From NCBI GenBank assembly GCA_030704615.1, contig CM060734.1, positions 35,356,042 through 35,420,041 on the forward strand: DNA of 64,000 nucleotides. Direction: 5' to 3'. A program made the translations under genes and the position numbers. The first letter of the stretch is position 1. Each line of letters starts with the position of its first letter. A model generated the notes under the pieces. The model had not been told where the DNA came from. It did not search any database and saw only the letters and a program-made list of their open reading frames with translations. Positions 34,714-46,821 of this stretch are shown here, piece by piece. This DNA comes from Takakia lepidozioides. Taxonomy: Eukaryota; Streptophyta; Takakiopsida; Takakiales; Takakiaceae.

Positions 34714-37700
34714 TCACCTTGTACCACCCGGATCGAATGTCCTTGCAGGGAACTTGTCAACCCCGGCTATTCCCACCACTTCCGCCTTGGCGGCGGCTGT
34801 CTTTGACCGCTTGTCATGGGGGTTCAGGAGAAACACAGGATCTGATATCTGTAGACGCCACCATTAGGGTCCACTCAGCAACAAACATAGCAATGACAGG
34901 GTGAAAGTCAAGCGCAGCTGGGCATGGAAACGATCTTGGTTGCCACAATACTAAATCAGCAGCAAATTCACGGTGTACCAACGTACCTTGAAGCGAAGCT
35001 CGTCGCTGAGGGTGGCAACTGAGGAAAGCTGCCCACGTGTCTTCAACTGCAGCAGCAAAAAGAGGTTTAGTCAGACGGATAAGAATAACATGAACTCTGG
35101 TGGTTGCAATGGTATAAACACACCTCCACAGAGCAAACTAAAAACACCCTGCTCAGACCCTGCACACTACAACTTCCTGGCAAAAATAACCCTACTAAAA
35201 ACCAGCCAGGCAAAGCAAGGAGCCATGAATGCATGCCTGGGGAACCACGTCCTGCTGCGATGATGGTGCCGGGGACAGCCCACTCCTCTTGCTCACATGC
35301 AATGAATACACATTGCAACGCTTCAGGAAGTGTATCCATAAAGGAAACCAACCAAGTAAGTTTGCGGAGAGGGGCTAGGAACAACCATACCTTGGGCGCT
35401 GCCTCCTCATGCCGGGGGGGGAATCCGGAATGCTGCCGCCGTAGCACTATGGTCCTAGGCGCAGGACCCACCTTCTTCACATTCGACCCCACTGCCACTC
35501 CCTGTACATGTGGTCCCTGCAAAACATATAGTGCCAGCCTTGCGTGAGAGGGCATCCGGGGGGAACAAAACAAACATGGACTTTGGCTTCGATGTCATGT
35601 TGCAAACAGTAAGGTTAGTTTCACCTGCATGGGCGCAAAAGTACTTCCCCCAACGACCCCATCCTCTCCCACATTCAAGCTGCCAGTTGGGGTCAGCTTC
35701 CGCGTGCTTGTGAAGACACGCACATCCTTGGAGCAAAACAAATCTTGGCAGTAGGGCCAGACTGTTTCTAAAAGGTAGTCTGAATCGGGCCCCTCACTGA
35801 CATTACCAGTGACATCAAACGACAATGGATGGACCATGTTCAAAGGGGAGTTCCCCCTCCCCTTGTGTGGTGAATCATCCACTAGGAGGGTATTGGATTT
35901 GTTAAATCCAGAAAATTCCGACCACACCCTCGACAGTCTCTTCTGTAAGTTCTGTACGGCAAGCCCTTTTGTGGGGTGTGGCTCTGTCAAGGGGTCACAC
36001 TCCTCTTGTGACCACACAAAGAGGGGAGAACCCTTGACCCCCTGCATCACCACTTTGAAGATGTTTGCAACATTCCCCCTGGAAGCACAGGACCATATCC
36101 CAACGTAGAAATACCGGAAGAGAAGGTTTAAAAACTCGCAGACCTGGGGCCTTGGGAAAACATACTTGTTGGTGGTCAACACCCATGGCCAATGACGCCT
36201 CGGGTTGGGCTGAAAGTTAGGAATAGAGTGGCACAGGATCCCGTTCAGGTCTAGAACAATTAGTTTCGACTTTTCTATGAAAGGAGCTTTTGAAGGGATG
36301 TCACGGGGTCTCACCTCAGTGGGTTGGGAGACAACAGTCACCCCGGAGGGCAAAGTTTCGGTCCCCCTGCAGCCTGGACTAGGCAAACTACCACCCTCTC
36401 CCCCTACAGCTTCCCCTTTTTCCCCATCATGAGCAATGACCCCCCATCGTCCATGTCATCCCCACCAACTTGCTGGACCTCTCCCTCTTCAACGAGTGGA
36501 CCCTGCCCCCCACTGTGAATATCATCAACAACAGCCTGGACCTCTGTCACATCCCTACCCACTACAATTACTTCCTCCTTGTCAGGTACAATGGTCGCAG
36601 CAGGGGGGTCTTCCATAATGCCACCCGTCACACCCCCTTTTTGCCCCATCATGAGTTCTACTATCTTCTTCAGTTGTGCTTCCATTCCCCTCTCCCACTC
36701 CGCAGAGAGAGCCGCAAGCCTCTCTAGGGCCCCGATGCGGGCTGCCATTGAGTTCCCCGCTCCCTACGCATACAAACACCCACCCGTACTGTTAAAACCA
36801 GAAGAAGAGGCCGAATGTGCAGGATTTCAGGCATTCGGAGATGGCTGGGTTTGGCATAACACCCCTACCATGCGTGGGGGCCCCACATACCCACCAAATC
36901 TTAGTACAACAACAGATTCATGAATGGAAACCGGACTTCAAAACATACCTAGCTCAAAACAGACTTTGATGGGGTGCCAGTCGCAGCGTTCTTGCACTCC
37001 GCCCCGAGCTCGGACAGTGACGGGCTCCGCGCTTTGCGTCTTTTTTGTATTTGCCCATCCACACACTGTCAGTACAAAATGCCAGGAGCATATGGACAAA
37101 TCACTGCCCTACATATCACATAACAACTAATTCTGTACAAGCAATAAAACCCACTCGTGGGTGTCTCTTCATCAGAACATGCCACAACGTAAGAGCAATG
37201 AGAAGGGGGTGAGGGAGATTACCAAACGGGCTGCTTGGCCTGCAACTCTTGCCCGGCCCCAACGCGAGGGGTTCGTGACACAAGCACGCGCTTGCTTCAT
37301 CCCTTCAGCCTTTGCAAGTCCACGAGGGGACTCCCAGTAGGCAACAAGCTTATCCCAATAGGCGGGTTCAGTGTTCATTGGCCTCACACCAGTCTTCGCC
37401 CATTTATCTTTCAGTTTTGCTCTTTCTCCTTTCATTATCTTCCCACATTGCTTCACTATAAAATCACGATTGGCACGGATAGGTGTATACTCGTACATTC
37501 CATTTATGCCCTCTATTATTGTTGACATGGCACTCTGGGACTGCTGGTCAATGTCTTGTACGCTTGAGTCAAGGTAACGCAATGCCAGGCCACGCAAATC
37601 ATGCTGCCAGTGTTCCTTACCTTCGCAGCCAGCATTGATGACTCCATTTCCATGCACCTCCACCTTGTGGCGCTTTAGCCCTGCAGCCACCCTTCCCTCT

Positions 37701-38107
37701 CCATCTCCTTCCCATTGTTTCATGGCATGGCATCGTTCCTTCCTCAGCTCTGATGTCCATTTCCTGCCCCCATGCTCTGGAGCAGCGCCGTCATACGTTG
37801 TGGGGGGTGACTGATGTGTGCCAGAGGGGGGAGGGCCGTATGGAGATGTGGGAGGCCCCCATTGTGACGTGGCAACATCAGGAAGCCAGCGCCACGACCC
37901 CGAAGCAGGGGGGGCTCCCCATGGTGCACTCTGTTGTGGAGACCATCCGGCAGGGGGTGGGTGCCAAGGTTGGTGTTGGTTGGCATTGTGTGGTGGATGT
38001 GAGTGCTTTGCTGCAGCTTCACTCCCTTCCCCTGCCAAAAACATCCCACACACAAGGTGCATCAGCTGTAGTCCTACTGAACACAACGTCACCAGAGCAC
38101 AAACCAT
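34714..38107 (-). CDS. Transposase_24-like / NIF-FCP1-type HAD phosphatase fusion protein of the CACTA element
   Basis: Six exons on the minus strand: 38107-37223, 36763-36559, 36403-35625, 35516-35391, 35046-34987, 34848-34714. They give 2190 nt, about 729 aa, with all phases matching and GT-AG ends. Exon 1 has a Pro/His-rich N-terminus, then a region like the Ptta/En/Spm accessory transposase: AKLKDKWAKTG, then AYWDKLVAYWESPRG. Exon 2 holds a short coiled coil (LERLAALSAEWERGMEAQLKK) and acids. Exon 3 holds a plant NIF-like phosphatase: motif I LIVLDLNGILC, then FYVGIWSCASRGNV, then NTLLVDDSPHKG. The second Asp of DxD is Asn, as in the plant DLNG subfamily. The C-terminal exons match nothing. 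The start is uncertain: an in-frame ATG is at 38107, but a further 5' exon is possible. The two parts might be separate genes; phase continuity favours a fusion. Confidence 0.62.
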
Positions 38108-38655
38108 CCCACAACCACAACTATGGATTGGCTGACCTCAAACCCACTCCCCTTGCAGCGCAAGTGCCAAAAACTGAAAAGGAGAGGGACAGAATGACCT
38201 CATAACATGTAAGCCCATTCATTGGTGAAGAAACAGAATGTGGGTGGGTTCACATCAGTACCACATGAAACTTACCAGGAAACAGAACATCCATCCGGGT
38301 TTGCACATATCCAGTGGACATCTATTCACACAATCATCAAATGGCTGTATGGCGGAGCCCAGCAACGAAGCCCCAAAAGGCCTAAAGACTCTCAATGTTG
38401 GTAAACACAGGTGCAGACACAATTCAATTGAAAGGATATTGCAGACCTAGCCTCGTTGGAGTTATCAACACATATAGCAAATGCGTACTCCAACACAGGT
38501 GTAATGACGTGACAAAGCAACATTTCCTTGACCTAAAAACTAGTCCCTCTACAAACAGTGGTAGACCTGAAGGTTTTCCACGATGTCCTCCCCCATGTCA
38601 CAAATTGAGAACATGTTCAGGGATGTTTTCTGCCTAACTTCATTTTCTGCCCAAT

Positions 38656-39767
38656 CAGATCTCCTCTACGCTGATGATGTTGCCCTTTTGGCACAATCCC
38701 CGGTCTTTCTGCAACGCCATCTCAAAATTGGAACAGTTCTGCAAAGACTATGGGATGCAAGTCAATCTTAGCAAGACCAAGATCATGGTCTTCAATGGCC
38801 AGGCTGATCGTAGTTAGATCATCTTCAACCAGCAGGAAATTGAGATTGTCAAATCATACCGGTACCTAGGTCTGGTTATCCACTCCCCCAAGTTTCACTT
38901 TGCAGCCATTGCCTTGGACAGATTGACTAAAGGTAAGGCGGCCTCCGTCCGCCTTCATGCCAAATGCAAGCAAATACATCTGCGGCATCCCCCGACCAAA
39001 AAGTGGGCTCTGACACCGTGTCAGCCCTGCTACCATCAATGGTTGTGAGTTTGGGCAACTGGTGTCCCTGTCTCCTGGTGGGAAAAGAATTTTGAACCAT
39101 TACAGTCATCTTTTCTCCAAGCAATGCTTGGCGCCAGGAGCACAACTCCATCTCAGATCCTAGGTGCAGAGTTCGCATGTGTACCATTGCAATCCGAGCA
39201 CAGTTCAGGCTTACAATCTTTCTCATAGATTGCAGGCCCTTCCACCCAATGGGCTAGTGGCAAGGGCCCTCACAACATATATGAGGCTCAAAGCTGCGTT
39301 TCGGGAACTCCTGGTATGCTCGAGTGGACAGTTTATTGAAACGTAACGGACTCTCTACTGCTTTCCTATTACCAATGAACCCAGATGAGGTGGACATCAC
39401 ATCCAGACATGACCGCAACAGACTTCATTTGGAGAGAGTTATGGAATTACATGTCAAGAGAATTGGTGCTACCCAATCTCACAACAAAGCTCCACTTCTA
39501 TCGAGAGACATTTTGGTGTTCTGCGATGATAGAATAGAATCTTCAGACCAAAATACCTTTCAGCACCCTACCTCCTCCTCTTGAGGGCATTGGGGCGGTT
39601 CAGGGTGGGTTCCCACAACCTACGGATGGAGACTGGCAGATGGGAAAACCTTGCAACGGGAGGACCGCCTATGTCCAGCTTGCATAGGGGCAGCAAGGAA
39701 ATTGAAAACTGAAGAACACTTCTTCTTCTACTGCCCTGTATACTACGAGATCCGTTTGAACAACTTG
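38656..39767 (+). pseudogene. LINE ORF2 3' fragment inside the CACTA element
   Basis: Starts at AATCAGATCTCCTCTACG and runs closely parallel, by eye, to 50031-51132 of the LINE that hosts the CACTA. It contains the RT catalytic motif LLYADDVALLAQSP, then the thumb and the C-terminal Cys module (REDRLCPACIG, then EHFFFYCPVYYEI). Several stops and frameshifts break it, for example a TAG near 38815. Both ends are abrupt. There is no 3' tail, so it is a captured or deleted piece rather than a full new insertion. Confidence 0.85.
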
Positions 39768-39876
39768 TGGATATGTGCATCCCAGTTTCAGTTTCAGGAG
39801 AATCAACGCCCAGAAAACATGAACACAAGTAGGGGTAGAACTCCCTCATGCGCAGCGGTTTTGTGAGTTTGCACAC

Positions 39877-40026
39877 CTTTTGGAGAGACTCTGCAGATGG
39901 AGGTGCAATTTCCGCCGAACTGTCCTCCACCTCGTCGTCGTCGCCCATGCTATACTCGCTTGTGTCAAAATCCAAACTCGAAAAGAACCGCCCACCTCTC
40001 TGCCTTTCCTCTTGCACCGACGCCAT
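39877..40026 (-). CDS. Possible 5' coding exon (acidic peptide) within the CACTA element
   Basis: ATG at 40026 opens MASVQEERQRGGRFF, then an acidic block (MGDDDEVEDSSAEIAPP), and reaches LQK before GTGTGC, a plausible donor at 39876. It is 50 codons in phase 0. It lies upstream of, and on the same strand as, the fusion gene, and the LINE fragment at 38656-39767 would sit in the intron. An in-frame acceptor CTACAG exists in exon 1 of the fusion ORF. Alternatively it is a chance frame. Confidence 0.3.
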
Positions 40027-41941
40027 CTGTACGGATTCAGTCGAGCCAGGCGGGGGCTCCTTCACACCGCGGGCTCTGGAATGTGCAGAAGTGGGGGAGG
40101 TTGGTGATGCTTGCCTCGGCGGTCGAGCGCTTCTTACTAGGCGTGGGACATAGACCATGACAAAGATGAAGACAAGCGAGGAAATAGACCATGACCAAGA
40201 CAAAGACGAGCGAGGAAGACAAGCAAGACATGCAAAGGAGGAAAGAAGGACAAGGAGGGGAGTGTGATCACACACCCCCTGATCTGTAGTGAAGATCCGA
40301 CCGTTGTTGTTTGATTTCAAATATGCAATGTGCGTGCATCCGACACTATGGCATTTCGACGTTTTAGACATTTGGTGTTTAAACCCTAAAACCACTTACA
40401 ATCCTCCAGACAACTAGATATAGTGATTCACACAACTGACAGGATCCGTAACTTTTTTTTCGTTTCATAATTAGGCGAAGGAAAACACACTGCAATGATG
40501 TCGTGTATGGCTCCGCTTTACGTGCATTCTTGGAGAAAATGTGGCATGATGTGTGAGAAGTGAACACAGTGCTCTGCCAAATGATTAAGCAAAAACAAAC
40601 TCAACTGAGTGGTTCTCCCATTGCAGAGAAGGGTCCATTCGACACCCATCGCACCATGCCAGGGGTTGAGGTCCTCACCCACACACCTACACACCGAGAA
40701 TTTGCGAACCCACATCAGCTGGGGAGAACATGCGGAAATTACCCCGTGGATCACATGCAAGCATGAATGAGAAATGGGTTTATGACATGGGAGCGTTGTT
40801 GGTGTACCTTGCGCGACATGACAACTCTGTCTACATACTCCATAAGTCGCTGTCCCAAGACCCAGGGGACAGGGGAGGCCGGTCGGTGAGTCGGCGGGAT
40901 GAGTCTGTACCACAATGGTTAATCATACAGCAGAGGGTACTGCTGCCCAACGTGCAAAAGCCGCCGGCTGCAGGATGCTAGGCATGCGAACTCGGCACAA
41001 CACGCCTCCTTGCACCCACTACGTCCCAAACAGTGCAAAGAAACCGTGCATGCATCGACTGCCGTTTGGCTTTCTCTCTAGGCATTTGGGGGTCTGCGAT
41101 CTGCTACATGTAAGTGTCTTTGAATGCGACGATCAAAGGATCCGGTACTTGCAGTTGCCGTCTCAAGGCAGCATTGCAAGAATCAAAAATTAAGTAAGAA
41201 GATGGACGAATGAAAGAAGAAGCTGAAAAAGCAAATGAGTGAAGTGGCAGGGCGATGCTCCATTTTACATGCCCCTTTCCCGCATGGTGATAGAGCCACA
41301 CCACAAATGGACTCCCTCCCGCACGGTGCAATTTCACGGCAACGGAACGGGATGGCGCCGACGAAACGTGATGGGATGGCCTAAGACAAGTGCGCAGATT
41401 CCTGGCTTGTAGTCAGGTTGTTCACACTTCAATGCACACATTTCATACACATTCAACCATATGCCCAAGATCACAACGTCCTCAATCGTGAAAATTGAAA
41501 TTCCACGTACGTCCTACGATTCCTCACACACACACGAACTGTAGAGACAGGTGGTTTCCAGGATGTCGTGGTTGAGTCGATTTTGGTCATTTCCTAAAGT
41601 GTCTTGTTGATAAGATTCTAGTTATATGATGGAAGCATCGTGATGGCTTTTAATGGTTTGCTGTTGAGTGTAACTTTTAATCATGTTGTGGAATCTACCG
41701 GTGGTATGATAAAATGTCAACTGTCTTCTCTGCCAAAGGATTGGGTGGCTGGGAATTTCAAATGAGATTGACAGGAGGGGAGGGAATGGACGGTAGTGAA
41801 AGGGGCAGTGGCAGAGCCAATTAGGAATCTCTGCCAAGGAGAATCCGGCCCCCTGCAACGGCGTGCAAAAACAGCATGAAGAGGCTCCCCAACAAAATGA
41901 GTTCCCCTCGCCCTGCGGGGAGGACTTCCAATTAATCACCC
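40027..41941. other. CACTA interior, no supported gene
   Basis: 1.9 kb between the two divergent element genes, so their promoters probably lie here. No clear TATA box or repeat was identified. Short ORFs on both strands look random. Confidence 0.35.
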
Positions 41942-42241
41942 ATGTGTAGACAGAACACAAGAGAGATGACAGGTGGTGGAAAAGAGAAGTGGCACGTGCC
42001 CGAGCTTTCAAGGATGCCATGCCCATGTGAATGTGTTTGGGCACTACAAGTAGATCTGAGGACGGTTGTGCGCACACATCTCCTTCACCACAAAAGACAT
42101 GAAGCATTTTGGGTGTGGATTGTGGAGATGGACCTGCAGACGAAGACGATGAGGAGTGGGCACATTGGACAATGTCACACCACTGAGGGAGAGCCATACA
42201 GACAGGCCAGACGAGGACTATGTCATGGGCGCAGGACATGA
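41942..42241 (+). CDS. Transpos_assoc-like N-terminal exon of the CACTA transposase
   Basis: The frame holds MPCPCECVWALQVDLRTVVRT followed closely by HLLHHKRHEAFWVW. It resembles the Transpos_assoc zinc-binding region (CPC-x-x-C, then V-x-x-H-L and a Trp) that precedes tnp2 domains in plant CACTA proteins. How it splices to the exon at 42472 is not resolved. An acidic stretch in another frame (FHIMDDAEEGDGVDNWEM, about 42290-42345) may be an intermediate exon. Confidence 0.4.
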   Translation: MCRQNTREMTGGGKEKWHVPELSRMPCPCECVWALQVDLRTVVRTHLLHHKRHEAFWVWIVEMDLQTKTMRSGHIGQCHTTEGEPYRQARRGLCHGRRT

Positions 42242-42471
42242 ACAGGCATGGACGGAGACGGGGTGGAGATTACTCGAATGTGCAGGAAGCATTCCACATC
42301 ATGGACGATGCTGAAGAGGGGGACGGCGTGGACAACTGGGAGATGGTGATGATGACGCAGGCAATGAAGGCATAAAGTGGGGGAAGGCGTGGAGGAGGTG
42401 GAGATGGAGAATTGAATCCTGAACACATGACACTTTAGAAATGAAAAATACAAAGTGCCAACCACTGATAG

Positions 42472-45400
42472 ATGGATGTCTCATCCACAAAGCTTGCTGC
42501 CACCATGCTGTTGATGAACCTGTGCACAACCCACGGTGTCTCAGACCATTTTGTGGACGAGTTGTTCTCTTTGCTTCGGCTGAACTTGCTTCCACAACCA
42601 AATGAAATGCCAAAAAGCTGTCACATGGCCAACCAAATGATTGGGAAGCTCGGCCTCAACTACGTGAAAATACATGCATGTCCAAAAGGACATGTACTTT
42701 TCAGAAGAGAGTACAAGGATGCTATGGAGTGCCCCAAATGCGGTGCAGCCCGATACCATGATGTGGGCAGGTTACAACAGCCAGCCAAGGTGTTGAGGCA
42801 CTTTCCCCTTATCCCCCGTCTATTACGAATGTACAAATGCAAGACCATTAGTGAGCTCATGACTTGGCATTCCAGGAATGCCTCAAACGATGGTTTGGTA
42901 AGGCATGTCCCAGATTCCCTTGCATGGAAGCATATAGATGCAACTTGGCCCGATTTCGCCGAGGACCCACGCAATGTGCGATTGGCTGTATCTACGGATG
43001 GAGTAAACCCATACGGATCAAAGAGTTGCACATGGTCCACATGGCCCGTGCAGTTGGTGGCATACAACCTGCCACCATGGTTGACAACAAAGAAATTCTT
43101 TGTCATGTTGTCTCTCTTGATTCCAGGCAAGGAGTCCGTGACAAATGCAAACATAGATGTGTATTTGCAACCATTGATTGAAGAGCTACAGGAACTATGG
43201 ATTGGAGTTGAAGCTTACGACATTTTGAAACCAGTAGGGCAACGGAGTTTCACCCTCCGTGCCATACTCATGTGGTCAATCCACGATTTCCCCGCATATG
43301 GCCTTGTTGCGGGTTGCAAGACGAAGGGCTACAAAGGGTGCCCCATTTGTGGGCCCTATGTGGATTCACGGCACTCAAAGCCACTAGGGAAGACAATATA
43401 CATGGGGCATCGACGTTACCTTGCAAGAAACCACCCCTACCGACGAGCAGGAAGGCACTTCAATGGATGTGTTGAAAAGAGAATGGCACCAAATGCTGTG
43501 ACACCGGAGGAGACATTGCAATTTGCAAAGGAGAAAGAGGCGTTCATGGAGATTGGAGGGAGAGACGGAAGTAGTGCGGATCCAGCCATGGAGCACGGGG
43601 TGAAGCGCCGGACAATCCTTTGGGATTTGCCATACTGGAAGGTGCATGAATCCCCCCCCCCCATTCACTCACTTTCTTTCACATTGTGCTTCCTGGAATT
43701 ACCTTTACTGTCAGGAGTCCTTCCACCAACTCCTAAGTCAGTGTAACTACTATGCAGTAGATGTTGAAGTCGTACACCTCACTGTGGAGAGGATCGTGGA
43801 GTTGTTGAAAGCAGAATGTAGTAACATGGACAACTTCTGCCACATATTCTACTTTTTTTGCCCATAGAACTTGGTCTCATGGGAGGACATTTGGCATTTC
43901 AGAACCTCTTGCAGCGGTACCTCCTGGACCCCATGCATTGTGAGAAGAACTTCTGCGAGAACATTCTGAAGACTATCTTTGGGGAGAAGGATACGATAAA
44001 CGTACGAAAGGACATGGAGATTGAAGGGATACGGTCACATCTGTGGCTAAGGCCTGATCCAAATAGACCAGGCAAAGTGCTCATGCCAGCAGCATCATAC
44101 GTCCTGACCAAATCAGAGCAAGAGGATTTTTTGAAGACATTGGGAGCCATGAAAGTGCCAACCGGATTCTCGGGTGCTTTCCAAAAGCATGCCATAAACA
44201 AGAAATGGTCGGGGATGAAGTCACATGATCTACACGTGATGATGCAACAGATTTTGCCAGTGTGCATTCGGGGTACGATGGCGCCAGGTCCTCGAACAGC
44301 CATAATGCGTGTAAGTCGAGTGTTTAGGAAGATTTGTGCGAAGGTGTGGGATCCGAGGGACATTACATCGTTGCATGAGGATGTGGCTATGACCCTATGT
44401 TTGCTGGAGAAAGAATTCCCTCCATCATTCTTTGACGTCATGACGCACTTGCTAGTGCATCTTGTAGAGGAGTTGCATGTGTGTGGGCCCGTAGCCAGCC
44501 GGTGGATGTACCCCATGGAGAGGTACATGAAGGATCTGAAGGGGTATGTACGCAACATGGCACGGCCAGAGGGGAGTATGGCGGAGGGCTACATCCGCGA
44601 CGAAGCCCTGGGCTTCATGACAGAGTATATGTCTTCATTTGATGCAATACAACGACGGGTGTGGGACGAGAACGAGGAAGAAGGAGTTGTAGGCGAGGTC
44701 CTAGAAGGTGGTGGAACAAAGCGTGCCATGAGCCCGCGCCTTCGGGATGTGGCACATGATTATGTGCTGAACAACACAACAACCATGACACCATGGAGAC
44801 AGTGGGTGCCAACTTACATCCCTCCTGTGCTATTCTTAATGGTCTTTGTATGCTGGAATTACATATATATTGTCACAAGTCATTCCGGCCACTATGGGAG
44901 TGGGATCGTGTACTAACAGGGTGCTTCAGACGACTACAGAGGGTGTTTCGTAGATCTTGGTTGTTGCTTGCAAGTGATTATGAAGTAGGCTGCATCACTA
45001 CAGTGTGCTTGAAAGGACACACACTCTGCATGTGGCATGCATGTACAACACGGTGTTGGTCAGGGGGACTGAGTTGCAGCTTCTATTTGGTTTCTGCCAG
45101 AAAGTACGCAGCGGAGAAGGTCCGCCTGAAAACGGAACGGAGTGCATTTGCAAAAGCATGGCGGAGGGGCGGTCGTAGGCGCAGATCCCCGGTGGAGTAC
45201 CCCACAACAATGGAGGAGCTGCAGCCCTTTACAGTGTGGGTCAGATCTGCAATTGCAGTGTACGCATCAGAGAACGAGGACCCAGATGAGGGCATGGTGA
45301 GTCTGTCATTCCCCCCAGGGCTGATTGCCACTTCGTACCGGTCAATGAAAGCATATGGCAATCACTATAGAGTGGACGATGCCAACACCAGCCTCCTGGT

Positions 45401-45986
45401 GACTTATGACAGCGGAGTGGCATCATTTTTTGAACAAGAGAGTAGGAGCTGTGCACGAGATCGGAATCCAATTTCATGCCATGTGCAATATGTAGGAGTG
45501 ATCAAAGAGATCCTTAAACTAGACTATGGTCTTGTGAAGCCAATTCTATTCCGTTGTTCTTGGGTAAAAGCCAATATGGTAGGAGAGAATGCCACCATGA
45601 AACGGGATGAGTACGGGTTCCTCCTTGCTGATTTCAGAAAAATGCTACCACAAGATGAAGAGCCATTCATCTTCCCATCGCAAGTTGAGCAAGTTTTCTT
45701 TTCAGATGACACCCATGCGCCGGGATGGAAGGTGGTTCTTCACAAGGACCCCCGGGCCAAACGAGTCGTGGCCGACGTCCATGATCTGGACCTAGGGGAG
45801 AATGCCGACCACGAGGGTCTGAGGGAACCACAAAATCTACCAGATACGGCCGAACCAGTCTCTTTGGAAGGAGCAGTTACCTTTAATGAGGAAGACATTC
45901 CAGGGTTGGTAATTACCGCAAGGCAAATTGCAGATGTGGGTAGTGAAGGGGAAGATTATTTGGATACAGATAGTGAGCCCAGCTGA
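42472..45986 (+). CDS. CACTA transposase, tnp2 family (with DUF4218 and DUF4216)
   Basis: Three exons, 42472-43641, 43903-44801 and 45101-45986, open throughout: 984 aa from ATG 42472. The first exon has KLGLNYVKIHACPKGHVLF, then CPKCGAARYHDVG, then WHSRNASNDG, then VSTDGVNPYG and GCKTKGYKGCPICG, all Transposase_21/tnp2 hallmarks. Exon 2 resumes after DLPYWK with LLDPMHCEKN and contains DUF4218 (HLVEELHVCGPVASRWMYPM, then ERYMKDLKGYVRN). Exon 3 holds DUF4216 (YVGVIKEILKLDYG, then LFRCSWVK) and an acidic tail. Phases are 0 and 2. The protein would bind the element ends and catalyse cut-and-paste transposition. No stop or frameshift was seen, unlike most TE ORFs here. The true start may be in an upstream exon. 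Confidence 0.85.
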
Positions 45987-46821
45987 ATCTCAGTGTCCAT
46001 TAAGCCAGCAGCTCATAGACGAGAGCTATGCTAAGGACTCTTACTGTCCTTAGAACCCATTTTGTACAGTCCTGCAAGCGCGCAAGGGCGAGACAGTTAA
46101 TAGTATCGATAATGTCCCGGTATGTGGTCCGTACTGTCTTGTGAACAAACCTTTTTTTGTTCTGCCAATATTGTTTCTGACATGTGAGGAGAGGATCGTC
46201 TTCATGTACGGGAAGTAGACGTGAATGTGTGCATGCATTTTCTGGCCCAGCTGCATGCTTTCCAGGAACAAAGACCAGTGGAATGGGGGGTGTCTCCAAA
46301 GGAGCAGGACCGAACGACACCTTTTTGTGCTTCCCTTGCTTTCCTTCTCACCGTTGTTGCATTCTCCCACCTGCCCAACAACAGCACTCTCGAAGCAATA
46401 GCATGACATATGTTGCAACATGGTCTTCTTCACCAGCGAATGAGTTTTTTTGCTACATGTACTGCCACGTCCACATTAACGTTGATCCCTGCAAGCACTT
46501 GGCAAGACACCCCAGAGCCGCAAATCCAGCAACCACACACAAACACATCTAACTGATTGTAGTGACACGAGAATAGCTCACTTGTAGAGGAATTGAACCT
46601 CCAGCCAAATGAATGGCTCTGCCCCTTGTAGCACAAGTGCGATGCAAAAACAAGGTGAGTACAAAATGAAGAAGCACTTACGAGGTCCCCATCCCTCGGA
46701 TGGGCTCCCACTTGTGCTTGGAACTATGCAGGCCTGACTAGCACCAAATTGCATGAATCCTAAGCCTGAATGTCAAATGCAGGTTTATGTCGCGATGCAG
46801 CATGCCATCATCTAACCTGTA
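45987..46821. other. CACTA interior downstream of tnp2
   Basis: Probably tnp2 3' UTR. No supported gene. Confidence 0.4.

Noticed and set aside
39568-40395. 275-residue minus-strand ORF as a single protein
   Set aside because: Its C-terminal third is antisense to the LINE fragment. Only the short acidic segment at 40026-39877 is kept as a possible exon.
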